64,000 nucleotides of DNA from contig JASDFA010000001.1 of NCBI GenBank assembly GCA_035772735.1, forward strand, positions 52,777,001-52,841,000, read 5' to 3'. Positions 35,125 to 47,530 of this stretch are shown piece after piece (the first letter of the stretch is position 1; the number at the start of each line of letters is the position of its first letter). The translations under genes and the position numbers were made by a program. The notes beneath the pieces were generated by a model. It saw only the letters and a list, made by a program, of their open reading frames with translations, made no database searches and had not been told where the DNA came from. This DNA is from Datura wrightii (lineage: Eukaryota; Streptophyta; Magnoliopsida; Solanales; Solanaceae).

Positions 35125-37592
35125 TGTTACACCCTTTAAATTGACATGTAGATGGCCTATTCGCATGTTGGTTAAGAGTTTTAGAATGCCACACATGCTA
35201 GAAAAAGGCTCGGAGGAAGACTGGACAAGCGTCGCATTGAACCATCGCAAGAGGAGGCCGGGCAGACCCCCTCAGCGATGGCAACATGCCACGGAGGGGG
35301 GTGTCCAGGCCCAAGTATATAAACCCCCACTTTTTAAAATTCATTTTCCCCACTTTTAATTACCAGAAACGAGCAGAGCAGTAAGAGGACGAAGGTTTTC
35401 ATTAAAATTCCTTCAGATTACGCCGTCAAATGCGGTCCAAACTCAAATGTACCGAAGTATAAAGCTACAGAGAACATTCCTGCGGAGTTAGTTTCGCAAA
35501 ATTCGGCCAGCGAATCATCGTCTCACTGAGCTAAAGTAAGTAGAATTTCTCTAAATTAGTGTGAATATATTCCTAGCCCTAAAGTGAGTATTTCTCCCTT
35601 CTGGACTTCCGAGAAATAGCGAGTTTTCGACTATTCTTTGATAAGTCAAAGTTTGGGCTATATATTCAAAGTAGTATTTTCTTCAAAAATATCGATGAAT
35701 TTAGTTTTAATTGCTATGAATATGAATGCAGTTGGAAGAAATAGCTGAAAATTAGTCGAGTTACGCCAGATACTCAAAAAGTTAACGGTCAAGGTACGTA
35801 TAGCCAGTTTCTTCGGCAAGTTAGTAGTTCTGGTATAATAAAATAGCTCAAGTGCCAGTAGAATATTTCAGAATCCGCATATTATGTTTAGTATAAATTT
35901 TAGTACGATGTTGGAAATATCATGTCATGTGTAGCGTGAAATTTACTAGTACGATATAAATTCTGGTGGAAAGTTTCAGAAACAGTATAGCATGCCCAAT
36001 ATGTAATTTAGTAAAGTATGTCAGGATATTATCGTGTTCAGCCGAAACTTAGTAAAGCAATATACATTCCCGTAAAGTATTTAAGAAATAGAATAGTGGC
36101 TTAATATGAATTTTAGAAAGCATGTTAGAAATAGTAAATCATGTTTACCATGAAACTTAGCTATACAGCATGATTCTCAGCAGAAATATTATATCTTGTT
36201 TCAGTATCAGATTCAGCACAATATGAAAGAAATTATATATATACCGTTATCAGTTTCAACATGTATTATATATATACACATTACTATCATTAGTTTCAAC
36301 ATGTATCGTATGCAGTTAGTATTATCAGTTGAGACTTGATTGTATTGTTTTGGGTTGGATTACCTAGCATCCATGACCACCCCAGGTTTAATAGTTGTTC
36401 GAATCGTCCGCCAGAGGGAGAGGATATGTCGCTCTATGGAGTGGCATGCCGTCCCCTAGGGGATGAAGATAGGATGCTAGTTTCCCCATATTTTTCCTTG
36501 GTCGGCTTTTATACACCCCCGTCGAGCGGGTACGCCCGGGGTGTTGATTCAGGAGTCCTCCGGACTCAGGTACAATTATAGTCAGGGGCTCAGCGGGCCG
36601 AAGTGCATACCCAAGGGACCGACAGGATGCTTATAGTTACTAGGGGAGATGGGGTGACCGGGGTAGGGGTATAGATTGCGTGTTGGTTGTACCTTCTAGC
36701 TTATGGGGGCCAGGTAAGGTTTATGTTTTCTATGTTATGCTATGTTATGCTATGTTATGCCATGTTATGTTAGTTATTAATAGATAGACAGTAGAATGTT
36801 GTGTTACCAGGTATGACTCCTACTCCTTTCAGCATAGTTGAGGACAGTCTTAAACTCATACTTTCTGTCAGTTATAGTCTATTTCTTTCTATTTCAGTTC
36901 TATTAGTTATATTGCTTGTCTTAAGTTATTTTGCAGTTGTTGCTTTGCATACTCAGTACCAGCAGTACTGACGCCCATTTGGGGTGCTGCATTACTTCCT
37001 GCAGATACTTATAGACGAGGAGCCAACCCCTCGTGATTCCAGCCAGCACACAGGGTCCTCACCTCCAGTCATCCGGAGCTAGAAAGCTAGAGGTTTATTC
37101 CTTTTCTTTTTTGTACAGTATGGGTAGGCCGGGGCCCTGTCCAGACCATCTTATCAGTATTCTTAGAGGCTTGCAGATTGTACATTCCCTATGGCTAGCT
37201 GTACCGATCGTGTGAGGCCGTGTGTATGTTTTATTTGTTGATGATGGCAGTGTAGGTCCTTATTCAGTTGGTAGTGGTGACCTTGCTGGTCATGTAGCAG
37301 TTTAACATTTGTTTTCCTAATGCATAAATAACTAGACAGCATGGTGGCCTTGTCGGCCCGCATAGGTTCCCTATTAATTCAGTTATTCTGGGTAGCTGTT
37401 GTTTGCTTACAGGTGGCTATAGGCCTAGTTGGCCGGAGGCTATATTTACAACCGTTATATAGCCCGTCATTTTCTTGAATCTAGAGTTAGAGCCGGCCTA
37501 GCACCAGAAGTGCTTGGGATCTGTTAGTCCAGCAGTCTAAGTCCTAGTAGGGCACCAGGTGCCAGTCATGCCTCCCCAGGTGGGGCGTGATA
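35125..37592 (+). repeat. B1 3' LTR (2468 bp)
   Basis: It starts TGTTACACCC after the polypurine tract and ends GCGTGATA, a changed TGACA. It parallels the 5' LTR with small indels. The TATA box is at 35316-35323 and the pentamer block at 36731-36770. Confidence 0.92.
36731..36770. repeat. Tandem TATGT/TATGC pentamers in B1 3' LTR
   Basis: Eight imperfect 5-bp units are read directly, partner of the block at 29979-30020. The order of variants differs slightly between the two LTRs. Confidence 0.85.
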
Positions 37593-38712
37593 GAAGAGTT
37601 CTTGATTTTGTCCACTACCCACACCAGCTAATATGCGTTGCTGAGGTGGGTGGTCTATCGGAGCTACTGAAGAGGTGATTGGGGCTCTACCTTTGGCTCA
37701 TTTGGCTCCTAGGCAATCTCTAAGCTTATGGCCCAACTGTCTGCACCAGAAGCAGGCATTTGAACTAGTCATGCACTCTCCTAGGTGGTTCTTTCCATAG
37801 CTCTTGCAAGCTGGATATCTAATCTCCCTTATCCTAGGTCTAGATGGAACACTGGGTGTTGATGGGGCTGGGACTGATGACCCCTGACGGGACTGTGATT
37901 GTTGTCCACTACCTGTCCTCTTCTAGTAATACTTAGAGTCCCTTATCCTAGCTCTCTTACTCTCCCTTTCAAATTCCTTTAATTTTTCCACCTCAATCTG
38001 CTAGGCATGGATCATGATTCTGGAGTCCTCCATGTCACTGATAAGCATAGGGATCCTACACTTCTTGACCACTAAGACTGAGACTCCATTTATGAATTTG
38101 CTCATGCGAGCCCTCGGCTTGGCAACCATCTATGGAGTATATTTTGATAGCTAATTGAACTTCAAATCATACTCTTGCACACGTCCTATAATTATGTTTT
38201 ATGTTGACAAACTCCGCAGACTTTGTTTCCCTCAACTCCCAAGGAAAGAACCTATCTAAGAAGTCAATCACGAATGCGTTCTAACTCACCAAAGCTGCAC
38301 CTGTCGTACGACCTTCCTTCCATTGTCCAAACCATAGATGGGCTATCCCCTTCAGCTAATAGGAGGCAAAATCTGCACTCTCCTCCCCGAAGATCCCATA
38401 AATTGGGTGATTTTCTGAATCTCGTCAATGAACTCTTATAGATCCTTATCCACCTTCGACCCAAAGAATTCTGGAGGGTTCATTATAATGAAATTTCGCA
38501 TCCTTGCCACCATAGAAATCCCATTAGGGTTCACGGGTGCCACTGCCTTATAGTTGGCCTGTCCTTTGATGGCCTGCACCAACACCTGGAATGCAACCCA
38601 AAACTCTGCATGGGTAACCTACTCATTCACCAAGTCTTTTGTTGTCGGTGGGGCTGGCTAGTGCCCATTACCATTTCTCCTTTCATTTGTTCACCTGGAA
38701 GGCATTTTTTGT
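37593..38712 (-). pseudogene. E gag remnant
   Basis: On the minus strand, capsid blocks are legible: MNPPEFFGSKVDKDL (about 38480), then HLWFGQWK-like sequence after a frameshift. The nucleocapsid reads CKSYGKNHLGEC followed by CFWCRQLGHKLRDC (about 37770-37730), a complete CCHC knuckle. A linker (GVGSGQNQELF) runs to 37593, where B1 is inserted, and resumes at 28321. An ATG at about 38712 is followed by an early stop. The layout matches G gag. Confidence 0.84.
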
Positions 38713-38903
38713 GAATGCGTAAGTACGAGTTAGAATAGGAACTTTTAGTTTTTCACAGTCTATGCATTATAAGAATCACGAAGAAAGATAATTTTCCTAA
38801 AAATACCTTGCCTCTTCCTCATAAATGTGGCGCATATCACACCCATGAAAAAGACTCTACTTGATGTGGATTTCAGACACCCTTGGATACACCTAAAGCT
38901 AAT

Positions 38904-38915
38904 GCTCTGATACAA
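38904..38915 (-). other. Primer-binding site of E
   Basis: GCTCTGATACAA is the reverse complement of TTGTATCAGAGC, one mismatch from the Met-tRNA site. It is separated from the LTR at 38920 by AGTT, the usual 4-nt spacer read in reverse. Confidence 0.85.
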
Positions 38916-38919
38916 AGTT

Positions 38920-39325
38920 TATCACAACCCAAACGTGGACCCTGGATTAAGACACGGGACCTAGAACCACGAATAGCTCCAAGCTAACCCATGGCATAGC
39001 ATAATTCTAACTTAACAAAAACTAATAGAACATATCTAAGAGGAAGCTTAACTGAAATTTAACTAATCATATGGAAAGGATAATATGTGGTAACAATCCT
39101 AAGTCATAAGCTGAAAGTAACACGATACTATCTGAAGTGCTCTACTAATTTGATGAGTTGCTAGGACAAGTCCCCAGCTAACTCCAAAATCTGAGAACTA
39201 GAAGTAAACTAAAATAAAGAAAACATAACTCTCGTCCTCAGAACATGAGGAGTCACTACTATCAGCTGATAGAGTTTGGAATGTGTCTAACCGCGGGGCT
39301 AAGTCTGAATACCTGGATCTATATC
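38920..39325 (-). repeat. E 5' LTR, inner piece (family A)
   Basis: Read in reverse it ends TGATA before the spacer and holds family A end sequence (TAGGTCCCGTGTC, CATGGGTTAGCTTGGAGC). D interrupts it at ATATC (39321-39325), and it continues at 59027. Confidence 0.85.
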
Positions 39326-41751
39326 TGTCACGACCTAAATGGCCATGACTGGCACCCACACTAACCCTCTGGTGAGCAAACCAACGAATCTCGATACTAT
39401 CCCCAAAATAAGACATGCAAAAAGGTAAATGAAATATTGAAATAAGATCACATCATGAATCAATCATTTAAACCAACATTACAAAGGAAAAAATTATACC
39501 CAAGACCTGAAAGTCATTGCACAAGACGTCTGTTTCCACAACTAAGGAACTAAAACTAAAAATGTAATGAAGTGTTTGAATGTCCGAAATAACGACATCC
39601 ACAATGAAGGAGTGATTGGTGTCCTCATCTTCTCACCTTCTCAATCCACAAAAAACTGCAGGTTTATAGGTGAGGGCGCGAAGAACTACCTGGCTCGAAC
39701 TCTGCACTCAAAAAAGAATTCAGAGGTAGGGTCATACATGACATAGTACTGGTAGGGATCATTGGCCGACCTTACATAATAACAGATAATTACAGCAATA
39801 GAGATATAAAAAGGGATCCTCAACTTTATACAGAAAAATACAAGTTGTTTTATGAACACTAACTCTGCTCAGGAATCAACCGGCCTGCTCACTGGATTAG
39901 GCCTCTCACTGCAGCGATCACTTGTCTGCTACAGCAGTCTCGCTGCAACGGAAATGGTGCCGCTGCAGCAGCACTGCATAGGCAGTAGCACGACGTGTTG
40001 CACCCTTCTCAATTCATCCATCCCGCAATTCATTAGATCAACAGTTAACATTTAACATACTCATAAATCCATCAAACAACCATAATAAAACAATGTCACA
40101 ATAGCTATTAAGCACTACAAATCCTCAGTTACTCATAGAGACAACTACTTAATAACCACACAGGGTAACAAAGTCACACTTAGGATTAACACCATGTTCA
40201 TTGTTATCAATTTGTATCATATCCTTGATAATTTTTCACATTCTTGTAGCACGTTTTTCATCCACCTCATGAACATAAATCAAATCAAAAACAATACATA
40301 AACAACACAACCAAGGGTAACATGACGGGAACACGCCTCTGCCATCTTCCCTTAACACTCAACTACATGAATCATGTACACACATGGAAGAGGGTCTTAT
40401 TTGTGCCCATCCAGTCATGACCTGCAAGGGACTCTTGAAATCCAAGTACTATGCAGACGTAGCACCCTCTCCCACTCACAAGCTCGTTCGGATGCTCCCC
40501 TCGAACACGATCCACTTAAATATTATTTTTCACTTGCCTAGATACTCCCCTCGGGCTCGAGCCTCTCATTTTAAGATGTTAAATCTCTTCATTCATCATT
40601 CTCATAAAAGGCATGTCAAGTGCATCATTGCATCATACATAAAGTTACAATCTACTTATCAAATAAGCCATCATCAAATAACAATTATCTCATTAACAGA
40701 GTGTGATCACTTTACTAACCATTCATCACCAGGTAATTACATTAACAAATACACATAATCATTTTAACAAGTCATCAAAGTTCAATATCACATCATAGTC
40801 ACATTCTTAATATAAATTAACAACAATAGACTCGTATATCATGTAAACGTCCAAAGGCTAATTGTATATCAACATTGCACACTATACATGTCTTTATATA
40901 TGTTTATCCCAATAAACCATAACCTACCTCGATTACTCAAAATTATCAGCTTTGCTACTCTGCAGGAGCTTTTCCCTTCCTCAATGCTTCGGATTGTTTG
41001 AAATCTACACACGTATAATCATTGGTTAGTCACTTCTCAAGATATGACCTAATTCGATCAAACCCTTCTCTTTTTAGGGAAATTTAACAGAAAGCCCTTC
41101 CCTTCCACCTAGTTCCAGGTCCTCGCCTTATCTAACCCATCAACATTAACAAAAGGAACCCTCGGAAGTAAACATTATTCAAATTCTCAACAATCAACCC
41201 TTCCATTACTTCCCTACAATCTCATCCCTAGTTCATGAACTTATGTTTTTTCTCTATATAATATCCACCATTTAAGGTCCACAAGAAATCTAGGATCAGC
41301 ACTAATCAAAGTAGAGGTAGGAGGATTGAGACTCTTACCTTCGGAGAGTAGTTCACCACTATGGAGATTTTTTCTTTCCCTTAGCCTTTCTAATCGAGTT
41401 TTTGAAAATGATGGGGTAAAACCCTGCAATTCCCACTTAAAACCCACTTTCTTACTCCCGCTATCTACTGTAGTGGTCACATTTCCACTGTAGTGGTCCC
41501 TCTATAGCGGCCATAGAATCACTGTGGCGGTTCCGGCGGTTACTCCCTCATTTCTCCACGGTGGGACTCCGACCCATAGTCTCGCTACAGCGGGAATGCT
41601 ACTGCTGCAGCGGGACTCCATACCAATAGCTACCCAAAAATGCACAGTTCTATACTTAGTTTATATCGCCACCTCCCTATGTCCTCCTTAGCCAGTTTTC
41701 GGTGTTCTATGCCCTTAACCATCCCGAATGATGTCCAAGGTCGTTATATCA
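39326..41751 (-). repeat. D 3' LTR (2426 bp)
   Basis: On the plus strand it opens TGTCACGACC and closes TTATATCA. It matches the 5' LTR at 56597-59021 along its length. Motifs built on CTGCAGCGG cluster at 39895-39990 and 41455-41620. The plus-strand frame of 124 codons at 40384-40758 is antisense to D and has an equivalent in the other LTR only because the two LTRs are copies. Confidence 0.92.
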
Positions 41752-41769
41752 AATACCAATTAAAACACC

Positions 41770-43529
41770 GTTCATCCTCGAATGATCTATAAAAAGGTAG
41801 GAAGAATATGTACCATATTCTATGAATAACTAGGGATATTTGATCTGTATATCAGCCTCGGTCTGCCAAGTGGCTTCTTCCACCAGACTGTCCTTCAACT
41901 GGACTTTTACTGTCGGAATCTCCTTGGATATCAACTTCTGAACTTCTCTGTCCAATATACCTCGGGCTAAGCTTGCCCCATTTTTCGAACCTCATTACCC
42001 CCTTCTTGGGGGACACCTTCAGCAGCACTTGTTCCCCTTCTATGAACTCCATATTCCTGACTTTCTTGTCCGCATATTGCTTCTGCCTACTCTGAGCAGC
42101 TACCAGACGGTCCTAAATTATTTGAACCATTTCCAAGGACTTCTTTAACAAAACCGTCCCCTAAAGCCTCAGAAAAAATGCATGAAACCACCCAATTCGA
42201 GACCCGCACTTTTTCCCATGCAAGGCTTCAAAAGGTGCCATACCAATGCTCAAGTGGTAGCTATTGTTATAGGAGAACTCTGCGAAGTGTTAGAAGTTAC
42301 CCCAATGACCCCCGAAGTCGACCACACACACCCAGAGCATGTCTTCCAACACTTGAATAGTTCACTCCGATTGTCCGTCTGTCTGAGTATGGAAGGTTGT
42401 ACTCAAGTCTAACCTCATACCCAACTCGGCTTGCAAAGTCCTCCAAAAATAGGAAGTAAACTGAGTGCCCCTATCCGATACAATTGTAATAGCAGCCCCA
42501 TGTAACCGAATAACCTCCTTCACATATAACTGGGCAAATTTCTCCACGTTGTAGGTCACCTGGACCTACAAGAAATGAGCAAACTTAGTCAACCAACACA
42601 CTATGCCCCAAATTGAGTCAAACTTCCCCAAAGTATTAGGAAGACCAACCAAAAAGTCCATAGCTATCCTCTCCCATTTCCACTCGGGGATAGGCATTCG
42701 TTGAAGTGCTCCTCCAGGCTTTTGTTGCACGTACTTCACCTATTGACAATTTAAATACTGAGCCACGTAGTCCACAATGTCCAGCTTCATCCTACCCCAC
42801 CACTAATGTTGTTTTAGATCATGGTACATCTTTGTGACTCCAAGGTGAATGGAGTACCTCGAGTTGTGAGCTTCTTCCAAGAGAGTTTTAATTAGCCCAC
42901 CAACTCGGGGAACACACACCCGCCCCTTTATTCTCGAGACCTCTTCATCATCTACCACTGCTTCCTTGGCCTCTCGCTATAGGACTTTATCTCAGATCTT
43001 ACCCAGCTTTTCATCTTCAAATTTTATGGTTTTGACTTCCTCTAATAGCAAGGATTTAGCCTCCAGGTTGGCTAACACTCCAATAGTTTAGATCAACGAC
43101 AATCTTACTAAGTTGTTTGCCAAGGTCTGGACTTCTCGATCCATCAACCATTGAGTAGCCTCCAAGCAAGCCAGACTGCCATACTCACTGTCTTCCTGCT
43201 TAATGCATCTATCACCACATTGGCATTTTCTGGGTGGTACAAGATGGTGATGTTGTAATCCTTAAGCAACTCCATCCATCTTCTCTGCCTCAAATTGAGA
43301 TCTTTCTAGGAGAATACATACTGTAAGATGCAATGATCCGTGAACACCTCACATCGAGCTCCACATAGATAGTGCCTCCAAATTTTCAGTGCGAACACCA
43401 CCACTGCTAATTCGAAATCATGCGCGGGGTAGTTATTTTCATGCACCTTCAACTGTCTCGAGGCATACGCAATAACCTATCCTTCTTACATCAACACAGC
43501 ACCCAATCCAGACCATGAGGCATCATAAT
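41770..43529 (-). pseudogene. D integrase, chromodomain and end of RNase H
   Basis: Read leftward from 43529: DASWSGLGAVL of RNase H, LKVHENNYPAHDFELAVVVFAL, DALSRK, then integrase. The first catalytic Asp is kept in AMDFLVGLP (about 42650) and the second in IVSDRGTQFTSYFW (about 42480). The part SPRYIGQ (about 41965) runs directly into DREVQKLISKEIPTVKVQ of the chromodomain, so the linker found in G and B2 is deleted. The chromodomain ends near EEATWQTEADIQ (about 41850). Several stops occur. Confidence 0.86.
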
Positions 43530-45776
43530 TGTCACGCCCCACCTTGGGAGGCATGACTGGCACCTGGTGCCCTACTAAGACCTAGACTACTGGACTATTG
43601 AGCTGCCAGGATGGCTCTAACTCTGGATTCATGGAACCAATGGGCTATAGCCTCCTATAAGAAAACAACAGCTGACCAGAACCACAGTAGTATAAAGGAA
43701 CCTATGCGGGCCGACAAGGCCGCCATACTGATTAGTTTCACTAACTACTCTGTGACCGACAAGGTCACCGACTATTAACTTAATAAGGCCCCACACAGCC
43801 ATCATAAAAAAACTAAAACATAGACACGACCTCACACGACCGGTACAACTAACCACAGGGGATATACAATCTGTAAGCCTCTAAGAATACTGATAAGATG
43901 GTCGGTCAAGGGCCCCAACCAACCCGTACTGTACACCAAAAGAAAAGGAATAAACCTCTAGCTATCAAGCTCTGAATGACAGGAGCTGATGACTCTGTGT
44001 GCTGGCTGGAATTATGAGGCATCGATTCCTCGTCTATGAGTACCTGCAGGCAAGTAATGCAACCCCCCCAAAACGAGCGTCAGTACCATAGGTACCGAGT
44101 ATGCAAAACAATAACTAAACATAACTAAAAATAGACAGTAATATTGATAGTTACTGAATAACAGAAGATGGACAAGATGGTCTGGGATGGCAGAATCTAA
44201 ACTAAGCTTAACTGTGCTGGAGAGAAGGTGAGAATCATACCTGTCAATGCGGCATCCTGCTATCTATCAATTTAATAAATAACACATATAGCATACAAGA
44301 ACCTATACCAGCCCCCATAAGCCGGAAGGTACCAATGAACATGCAATCTATATACCCTTACCCGGGTCGCCATCCAAAAATAACAATTCACTTCACTCAT
44401 CTAGTAACTATGAGCATCCCGCCGGCCCCCTGGGTATGCAACTTGGGCTCTCTAGGCCCCTGAATATAGCTGTATCTGAGTCCAGAGGACTCTTGTAAAC
44501 TGTGATGTAAGCTCTGTATTTGTAATCTACAATCTGTACCCTGGGCGCAAGCCCTTGACAGGGGTATGCTATAATGCTGATCAGCCTGCTATGGGGAATG
44601 TTGCACCCCATCTTCGTCCTCTGGTGGACGGCATGCCACTCCTTGGAGTGACGTATCCTCACCCTCTGGCGGGCGAGTCGACACAGCTATTAACCCTAGG
44701 GCGACAAGAAAGCTCTAAGGATGCCCACATAAAACAATCAGGACTCTACAAGCAACAACAATCACATATAACATGTATAATAAATCTGATAATACTGTCC
44801 ATGATCTGATATTCGATTTTGTATCTCTTGCGTAATTAAACTGAATCTGATACTGAGTTATACTAAGTCTGGAATAATATCTCGCCGTGTGATACTAATT
44901 TACTGACTTTTATTCTACATATGATATAATAACTCAGACATGCTTACTATATTCACACTGGGCATAATACTCGGCTTCTGAAACTTTCTTCTAAAATTTA
45001 CTCTATTTTACTATGCTAGAATTACTAACTTGCCGAAGAAACTAGCTTTACATACCTTAGTTACTAACTTCTTGGATAACTGGTGTAGCTCGGGCAATAT
45101 CCAGCTATTTCTTCCAACTGCATTCATATTTATAGCAGTTAGAACTTAATTCATCAATATTCTGGAAGAAAACACTACTTTGAATATCTATATAGCCCAA
45201 ACTTTGACTTATCGAAAAACAGTCAAAAACTCGCTATTTATCGGAAGTCCAGAAGGGAGAAATACTCACTTTAGGGCTAGGAGTATATTGACACTAATTT
45301 GGAGAAATTCCACTTACCTTAGATCGGTGAGACGGCGATTCGCCGGCTGAGTTTCACGAAACTAAATCCGTAGGAATGCTCCCTGCAGCTCAATACCTAG
45401 CTACCCGAAGTTATTTTGAGTTTGGACCACGTTTAACAGTGTAAATGGAAGGAATTTATATTAAACCCTTCGTCCTCTCTGTTTTCTATTTGCTCACTGG
45501 AAAATATCTGATGATTATCACAAAAAAACGAAGTGGGGGCTTTATATACTTGGGGTGGAACCTCAACTCCGTGGCACGTGGGCCATCATGGAGGTGAGCC
45601 CTCCGTGACACGTTGGCCATCAGGGAGGGGGTCTGCCCAACCTCCTCTTGCAATGGTTTGACATGGCGCTTGTCCAGTCTTTCCTCGGGCCTTTTTCTAG
45701 CATGTATGACATTCTAAAACTCTTAACTAACATGCGAATAGGCCATCTAAATGTCAAGAATTTACGGGGTGTAACA
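43530..45776 (-). repeat. B2 3' LTR (2247 bp)
   Basis: On the plus strand it opens TGTCACGCCCC and closes CGGGGTGTAACA. It lacks several short segments present in its 5' LTR partner, for example near 43640 compared with 51150. The TATA box complement is at 45541-45548. Confidence 0.93.
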
Positions 45777-45792
45777 TTCTCCCCCTCTTAAG
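45777..45792 (-). other. Polypurine tract of B2
   Basis: TTCTCCCCCTCTTAAG is the complement of CTTAAGAGGGGGAGAA, directly before the LTR start in the element's direction. It is followed by the same GAGGACGAATG context as B1. Confidence 0.85.
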
Positions 45793-46046
45793 TACATTCG
45801 TCCTCGAATGTAAACTTTTGCTCGCAGGAACCTCAACTTACTCGACTTATTCTAAAAAAAATTTTGGCAGAGTTTCCCCTGTAACTTGGACTATCTCAAA
45901 ATTTCTGAAATGCAGAAAAGTCAAATACAGGTACTCCACACAATACTATTGCATTCATCATGCAGTAGCCTAGAGTCAACTATCTCATTTATATACATAA
46001 CATAAGGCAATTCATAGAACAACAATATTAACATACCTCTGGCTGA

Positions 46047-47530
46047 TTAAGTTTGAAATAACTGAGGATATCTGACTTTCATATCTTCCTCTGCTTCCCA
46101 AGTCATTTCCTCTCGGTTCCTGTTACGCCATAACACCTTGACAGAAGCAACATCTTTAGTTCTCAACCTGCGAATCTGCCTGTCCAGTATGGCTATTGGA
46201 ACCTCTTCATAAGCCAGCTCCTCCGTAATCTGGACATCCTGAAGTGGGACAACTATGGAGGGGTCTCTTATATACTTCCTCAGCATGGACACTTGGAAAA
46301 CTGGGTGAACAGACTCTAATTCTGGAGGTAAGTTCAACTCTATGCCACTTGGCCTATTCTTCAGCGAATCTGATAAGGCCCAACAAATCTCGGGCTGATC
46401 TTGCCTTTCTTGCCGAATCTCATCACCCCTTTCATTGCAGAGACTTTCAAGAATACCCAGTCGTTCACATTAAATTCCAAGTTTCTGCACCGCACATCAG
46501 CATACAATTTCTGGCGGCTCTGAGCAGTCAGTAGGCGTTCTCTAATAAGATTTACCTTTTCCTCTGACTGATGAATAATATCCATCCCAATCAGCACTGA
46601 CTCTCCTACTTCAAACCAGTCAACTGGCGATCTGTATTTTCGCCCATACAATGCATCATAAGGCGCCATCTGGATAGATGAATGGTAAATGTTATTATAG
46701 GCAAACTCAATAAGTGGTAAGTGCTCATCCTAGATACCTCCAAAGTCTAACACACACGTTCACAGCATATCCTCGAGCGTATAAATGGTGTGTTCTGCCT
46801 GCCCATCTGCCTAAGGGTGAAAAGTTGTGCTCAGGTTAATCTGTGTCCCCAGGCCTCTCTAAAATGATTGCAAAATTTAGCTGTGAATTATGCCCCTATA
46901 TCAAAGATAATGGACACTGGAACACCGTGCAGTCTGACTATTTCTCTGATACACAACTCAACATAATCTTTGGCAGAGAAAGTAGCCTTACTAGCAGAAA
47001 ATGGGCTGATTTTGTCAGTCTGTCAAGAATTACAAAAATCGAGTCATTTCTATGACTGGTGCGGGGTAATCCTGCTACAAAATCCATATTTACTGCTTCC
47101 CACTTCCAAAGAGGCACTGCTATGTCTTGAGTCAGCCCGCCTGATTTCTGGTTTGGTAGTTAGGACACTGGGCTACAAATTCTATTATTTACCTCTTCAT
47201 ACCTGGCCACCAGTAGATTTCTTTGATACTGTGGTACATTTTCGTCGCGCCTGAATGGAGAGAATAGCGGGCGTAATGTACCTCACCCATAATTTGCTGG
47301 CGAAGCCCTGCAACGTCTGGAACACAAAGGCGGCCCTTACATCGCAACACTTCATCCTTAGTTACCTGAAAATCCAGTGCTTTTCCTTGTTGAACTCTCT
47401 CTTTAAGCTGAATCAGGTCAGGATCTTCGTACTGCCATTCCTTTACCTCCACAACTAATGATGACACTGCGGTTCTGAATTACCACTCTGTTGTCCTCAA
47501 TTTCTGCTACACGAACGGCTAAATTGGCTA
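46047..47530 (-). pseudogene. B2 integrase and chromodomain
   Basis: The zinc-binding N-terminus is open at 47189-47467 (VLRCKGRLCVPDVAGL, HYARYSLHSGATKMYHSIK, YWWPGMKR). The core keeps MDFVAGLP with the first Asp (about 47080) and SIIFDIGA with the second (about 46900), followed by a stop where relatives have Gln. A frameshift lies between these. The C-terminal part (46361-46669) reads KLYADVRCRNLEFNVNDWVFL. The chromodomain frame 46047-46337 reads ILDRQIRRLRTKDVASVKVL and EEMTWEAEEDMKVRYPQLF, then the natural stop. Confidence 0.9.

Larger units (their letters stand above)
28322..37592 (+). mobile_element. B1: full-length Tekay/Del-like element (family B)
   Basis: It has two LTRs (28322-30835 and 35125-37592), a primer site, gag, a truncated protease joined to RT, RNase H, integrase, a chromodomain and a polypurine tract. 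The flanks are GAAGT (28317-28321) and GAAGA (37593-37597), a one-mismatch target duplication. It lies in E's gag-protease junction. An internal deletion at 32515-32520 and many stops make it non-autonomous. Confidence 0.9.

Noticed and set aside
40384..40758. 124-codon plus-strand frame in D's 3' LTR, with a similar frame at 57849-58070
   Set aside because: The similarity only reflects LTR duplication; the frame is antisense to D, has no recognisable domain and is not kept at the same length in both LTRs.
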